Assembly: GCA_004298405.1 (NCBI GenBank)
Contig: SCSL01000092.1
Location: forward strand, 1-6,287
Reading direction: 5' to 3'
DNA length: 6,287 nt
Source: Patescibacteria group bacterium
GTDB taxonomy: Bacteria; Patescibacteriota; Patescibacteriia; UBA9934; GWF2-40-263
Position 1 is the stretch's first letter. Each line of letters opens with the position of its first letter. Shown here piece after piece: positions 5,830 through 6,287 of this stretch. Made by a program: the position numbers and the translations under genes. Under the pieces are notes generated by a model. It had not been told where the DNA came from. It searched no databases and saw only the letters and a program-made list of their open reading frames with translations.

Positions 5830-5839
5830 GGCCAGCTTG
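5830..5839 (+). repeat. Right copy of 10-base direct repeat GGCCAGCTTG
   Basis: This is an exact copy of 3616-3625 in the same orientation, 19 bases upstream of the DUF1874-like start. It overlaps a local inverted repeat, CAGCT-TGCC-AGCTG (5834-5847). Composition changes from GC-rich to AT-rich within about 20 bases of it. Confidence 0.4.
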
Positions 5840-5849
5840 CCAGCTGACG

Positions 5850-5877
5850 GTTTCCGAAATGGAACCGATTTCGAAAC
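5850..5877. other. 10-bp bulged hairpin at the right cassette boundary
   Basis: GTTTC-(C)-GAAAT (5850-5860) pairs with ATTTC-GAAAC (5868-5877), leaving one bulged C and the 7-base loop GGAACCG. It lies 39 bases upstream of the DUF1874-like start, at the edge of the AT-rich zone. It may be an operator, a leader-RNA stem or part of the junction. No T-run follows on either strand. Confidence 0.45.
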
Positions 5878-5940
5878 ACGAGATTTTCTTCTCATGGTTC
5901 TTGCTCGAAAGGCTTGTGTTTAACCTTCCGGGCAAGCTCC

Positions 5941-5997
5941 AAGAAAAAAGCGCTGGTGCTTGGATATTTCTCGGGAGAAACAACTCAAACACCAGCG
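5941..5997 (-). terminator. Intrinsic terminator on the leftward transcript
   Basis: On the minus strand CGCTGGTGTTTG (5997-5986) pairs with CAAGCACCAGCG (5962-5951): 12 continuous base pairs including one G-T wobble. An inner stem, TTTCT/AGAAA with a CCCG loop, caps it. The stem is followed at once by CTTTTTTCTT, a classic T-run. It lies about 80 bases downstream of the leftward promoter and ahead of the cassette. CCAGC at 6007-6003 can pair with GCTGG at 5996-5992 and would then break the base of the terminator stem, an arrangement typical of attenuators. Confidence 0.7.
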
Positions 5998-6076
5998 TTC
6001 TTGCTGGCCACCCCAAAATACATGGGACTACGGATGGCTATAGCTCTCTCCCCAGAAAATGTAACGATCATTTTAT
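5943..6076 (-). ncRNA. Candidate small RNA or attenuated leader, about 130 nt
   Basis: It is defined by the leftward promoter (6083-6111) and the intrinsic terminator (5941-5997). There is no useful reading frame on the minus strand and no match to an RNA family I recognise. Visible structure includes the palindrome GCTATAGC and CCC/GGG pairing around ATGTATTTT. It may be a free-standing small RNA, or the 5' leader of a longer transcript that reads into the DUF1874-like gene when termination is relieved. The promoter-terminator pair is seen in the sequence; the RNA itself is inferred. Confidence 0.4.
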
Positions 6077-6120
6077 ACAGCAAAAATATCACATTTTGTC
6101 GGTTTTGTCAAGAAAATGTA
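6054..6120. repeat. Direct repeat AGAAAATGTA around the leftward promoter
   Basis: AGAAAATGTA occurs at 6054-6063 and again at 6111-6120. The copies are 57 bases apart start to start, one touching the leftward -35 and the other just downstream of the predicted start. An inverted repeat, GTCGG (6098-6102) with CCGAC (6126-6130), overlaps the same promoter. These could be operator sites, but the region is AT-rich enough for chance repeats. Confidence 0.35.
6083..6111 (-). promoter_or_regulatory. Leftward sigma-70-type promoter
   Basis: On the minus strand a perfect -35 TTGACA (6111-6106) is separated by 17 bases from TATTTT (6088-6083). A TG one base upstream (TGATATTTT) gives an extended -10. 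The predicted start is near 6076. The nearest downstream elements are the intrinsic terminator (5941-5997) and then the DUF1874-like gene. Confidence 0.6.
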
Positions 6121-6134
6121 GTTTTCCGACGTTT

Positions 6135-6164
6135 TTGAATGAGGACTTCTGTCTGTGATATAAT
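6135..6164 (+). promoter_or_regulatory. Rightward extended -10 promoter
   Basis: TTGAAT (6135-6140) and a perfect TATAAT (6159-6164) are 18 bases apart, with an extended -10 TG (TGATATAAT). The predicted start is near 6171, almost on an ATG at 6172 that opens only an 18-codon frame. It is divergent from the leftward promoter 24 bases away and would transcribe whatever lies to the right of the window. Confidence 0.7.
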
Positions 6165-6171
6165 TACACAT

Positions 6172-6287
6172 ATGAGGGATACACGCCAAATTTCTGTTGG
6201 TGACCAATCCAGAAATACAGCTAAGTAAAGAGACGAATTAACTGTTTATAGGCAGAGTTCGTGGTGTATGAACCACGACACCGCGAA
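6172..6287 (+). other. Start of a strongly folded rightward transcript
   Basis: Downstream of the rightward promoter, ATTTCTG-TTGG (6190-6200) pairs with CCAA-TC-CAGAAAT (6204-6216) as 11 pairs with a two-base bulge. At the edge, TTCGTGGTGT (6258-6267) pairs with ACACCGCGAA (6278-6287) through 10 positions with one wobble. A competing perfect 7-bp stem, TCGTGGT/ACCACGA, spans 6259-6278. There is no ribosome site or long frame. It could be the 5' part of a non-coding RNA or a regulatory leader; the window ends too soon to say. Confidence 0.4.

Larger units (their letters stand above)
3584..5839 (-). mobile_element. GC-rich two-gene cassette, probable foreign insertion
   Basis: G+C rises sharply near 3584 and falls again near 5840. 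Sampled 60-base stretches give 44 G+C inside (4561-4620) against 27 (781-840) and 17 (6061-6120) outside. Both cassette genes strongly prefer G or C at third codon positions and have clear Shine-Dalgarno sequences, unlike the backbone operon genes. The DUF1874-like gene belongs to a family common in viruses and integrative elements. GGCCAGCTTG occurs once near each end. No integrase, transposase or terminal inverted repeat is present, so the class of element is unknown, and a mis-joined assembly would look the same. Confidence 0.4.

Noticed and set aside
5231..6016. 261-residue minus-strand frame spanning the DUF1874-like gene
   Set aside because: It is a different frame over the DUF1874-like gene, starts in AT-rich non-coding sequence without a ribosome site, and shows no recognisable domain.
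5914..6158. Short plus-strand frames in the AT-rich right region
   Set aside because: They lack ribosome sites, cross the terminator hairpin and both promoters, and read as random composition.
6172..6228. 18-codon frame starting at the rightward transcription start
   Set aside because: It is very short, would be leaderless and contains a strong hairpin; nothing supports translation.
1..6287. CRISPR array or cas genes to accompany the DUF1874-like protein
   Set aside because: No regularly spaced repeats of 20 or more bases and no Cas-like protein were found on either strand.

Overview
The window has three compositional zones, which suggests a chromosome segment carrying a foreign insert. Sampled 60-base stretches make the point: 781-840 has 27 G+C, 4561-4620 has 44 and 6061-6120 has 17. 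The moderate-GC backbone (1 to about 3580) looks bacterial: a tRNA-Thr with encoded CCA, then a compact overlapping operon for envelope and division proteins. The very short Mur ligase without its usual N-terminal domain, next to a DivIC/FtsB-like protein and a membrane-anchored SurA-like foldase, would fit a reduced-genome lineage such as Patescibacteria (CPR). That placement is inference. TAA, TAG and TGA all occur as stops, so no stop recoding is evident.

Layout, left to right, with all genes on the minus strand: short hairpins (9-120); tRNA-Thr(CGU) (128-203); SurA/parvulin-like membrane foldase (246-1202); DivIC/FtsB-like protein (1195-1653); two-TM PH-domain protein (1640-2152); Mur ligase family protein (2139-3494). 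The last four overlap by 8, 14 and 14 bases and are transcribed Mur ligase -> PH -> DivIC -> foldase, so they are probably translationally coupled and act together at the envelope and septum.

A GC-rich cassette (about 3584-5840) follows in the same orientation. It has two genes with clear Shine-Dalgarno sequences: a 501-residue coiled-coil protein of unknown function with an internal duplication (3646-5151), and a 115-residue protein that aligns by eye with the DUF1874 / STIV B116-like family, whose viral members include the AcrIII-1 ring nucleases that destroy cyclic tetra-adenylate (5464-5811). The 312 bases between them hold several perfect or near-perfect hairpins. Hairpins follow both genes, and a 10-base direct repeat (GGCCAGCTTG) brackets the cassette. 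This looks like a virus- or mobile-element-derived insertion, although an assembly chimera cannot be excluded from sequence alone.

The right end (5840-6287) is AT-rich and has no convincing gene. It contains two divergent promoters. The leftward one (perfect TTGACA -35) is followed about 80 bases downstream by a strong intrinsic terminator, predicting an RNA of about 130 nt that is either a small RNA or an attenuated leader for the cassette. The rightward one (extended -10 TGATATAAT) leads into strongly folded sequence that runs off the window.
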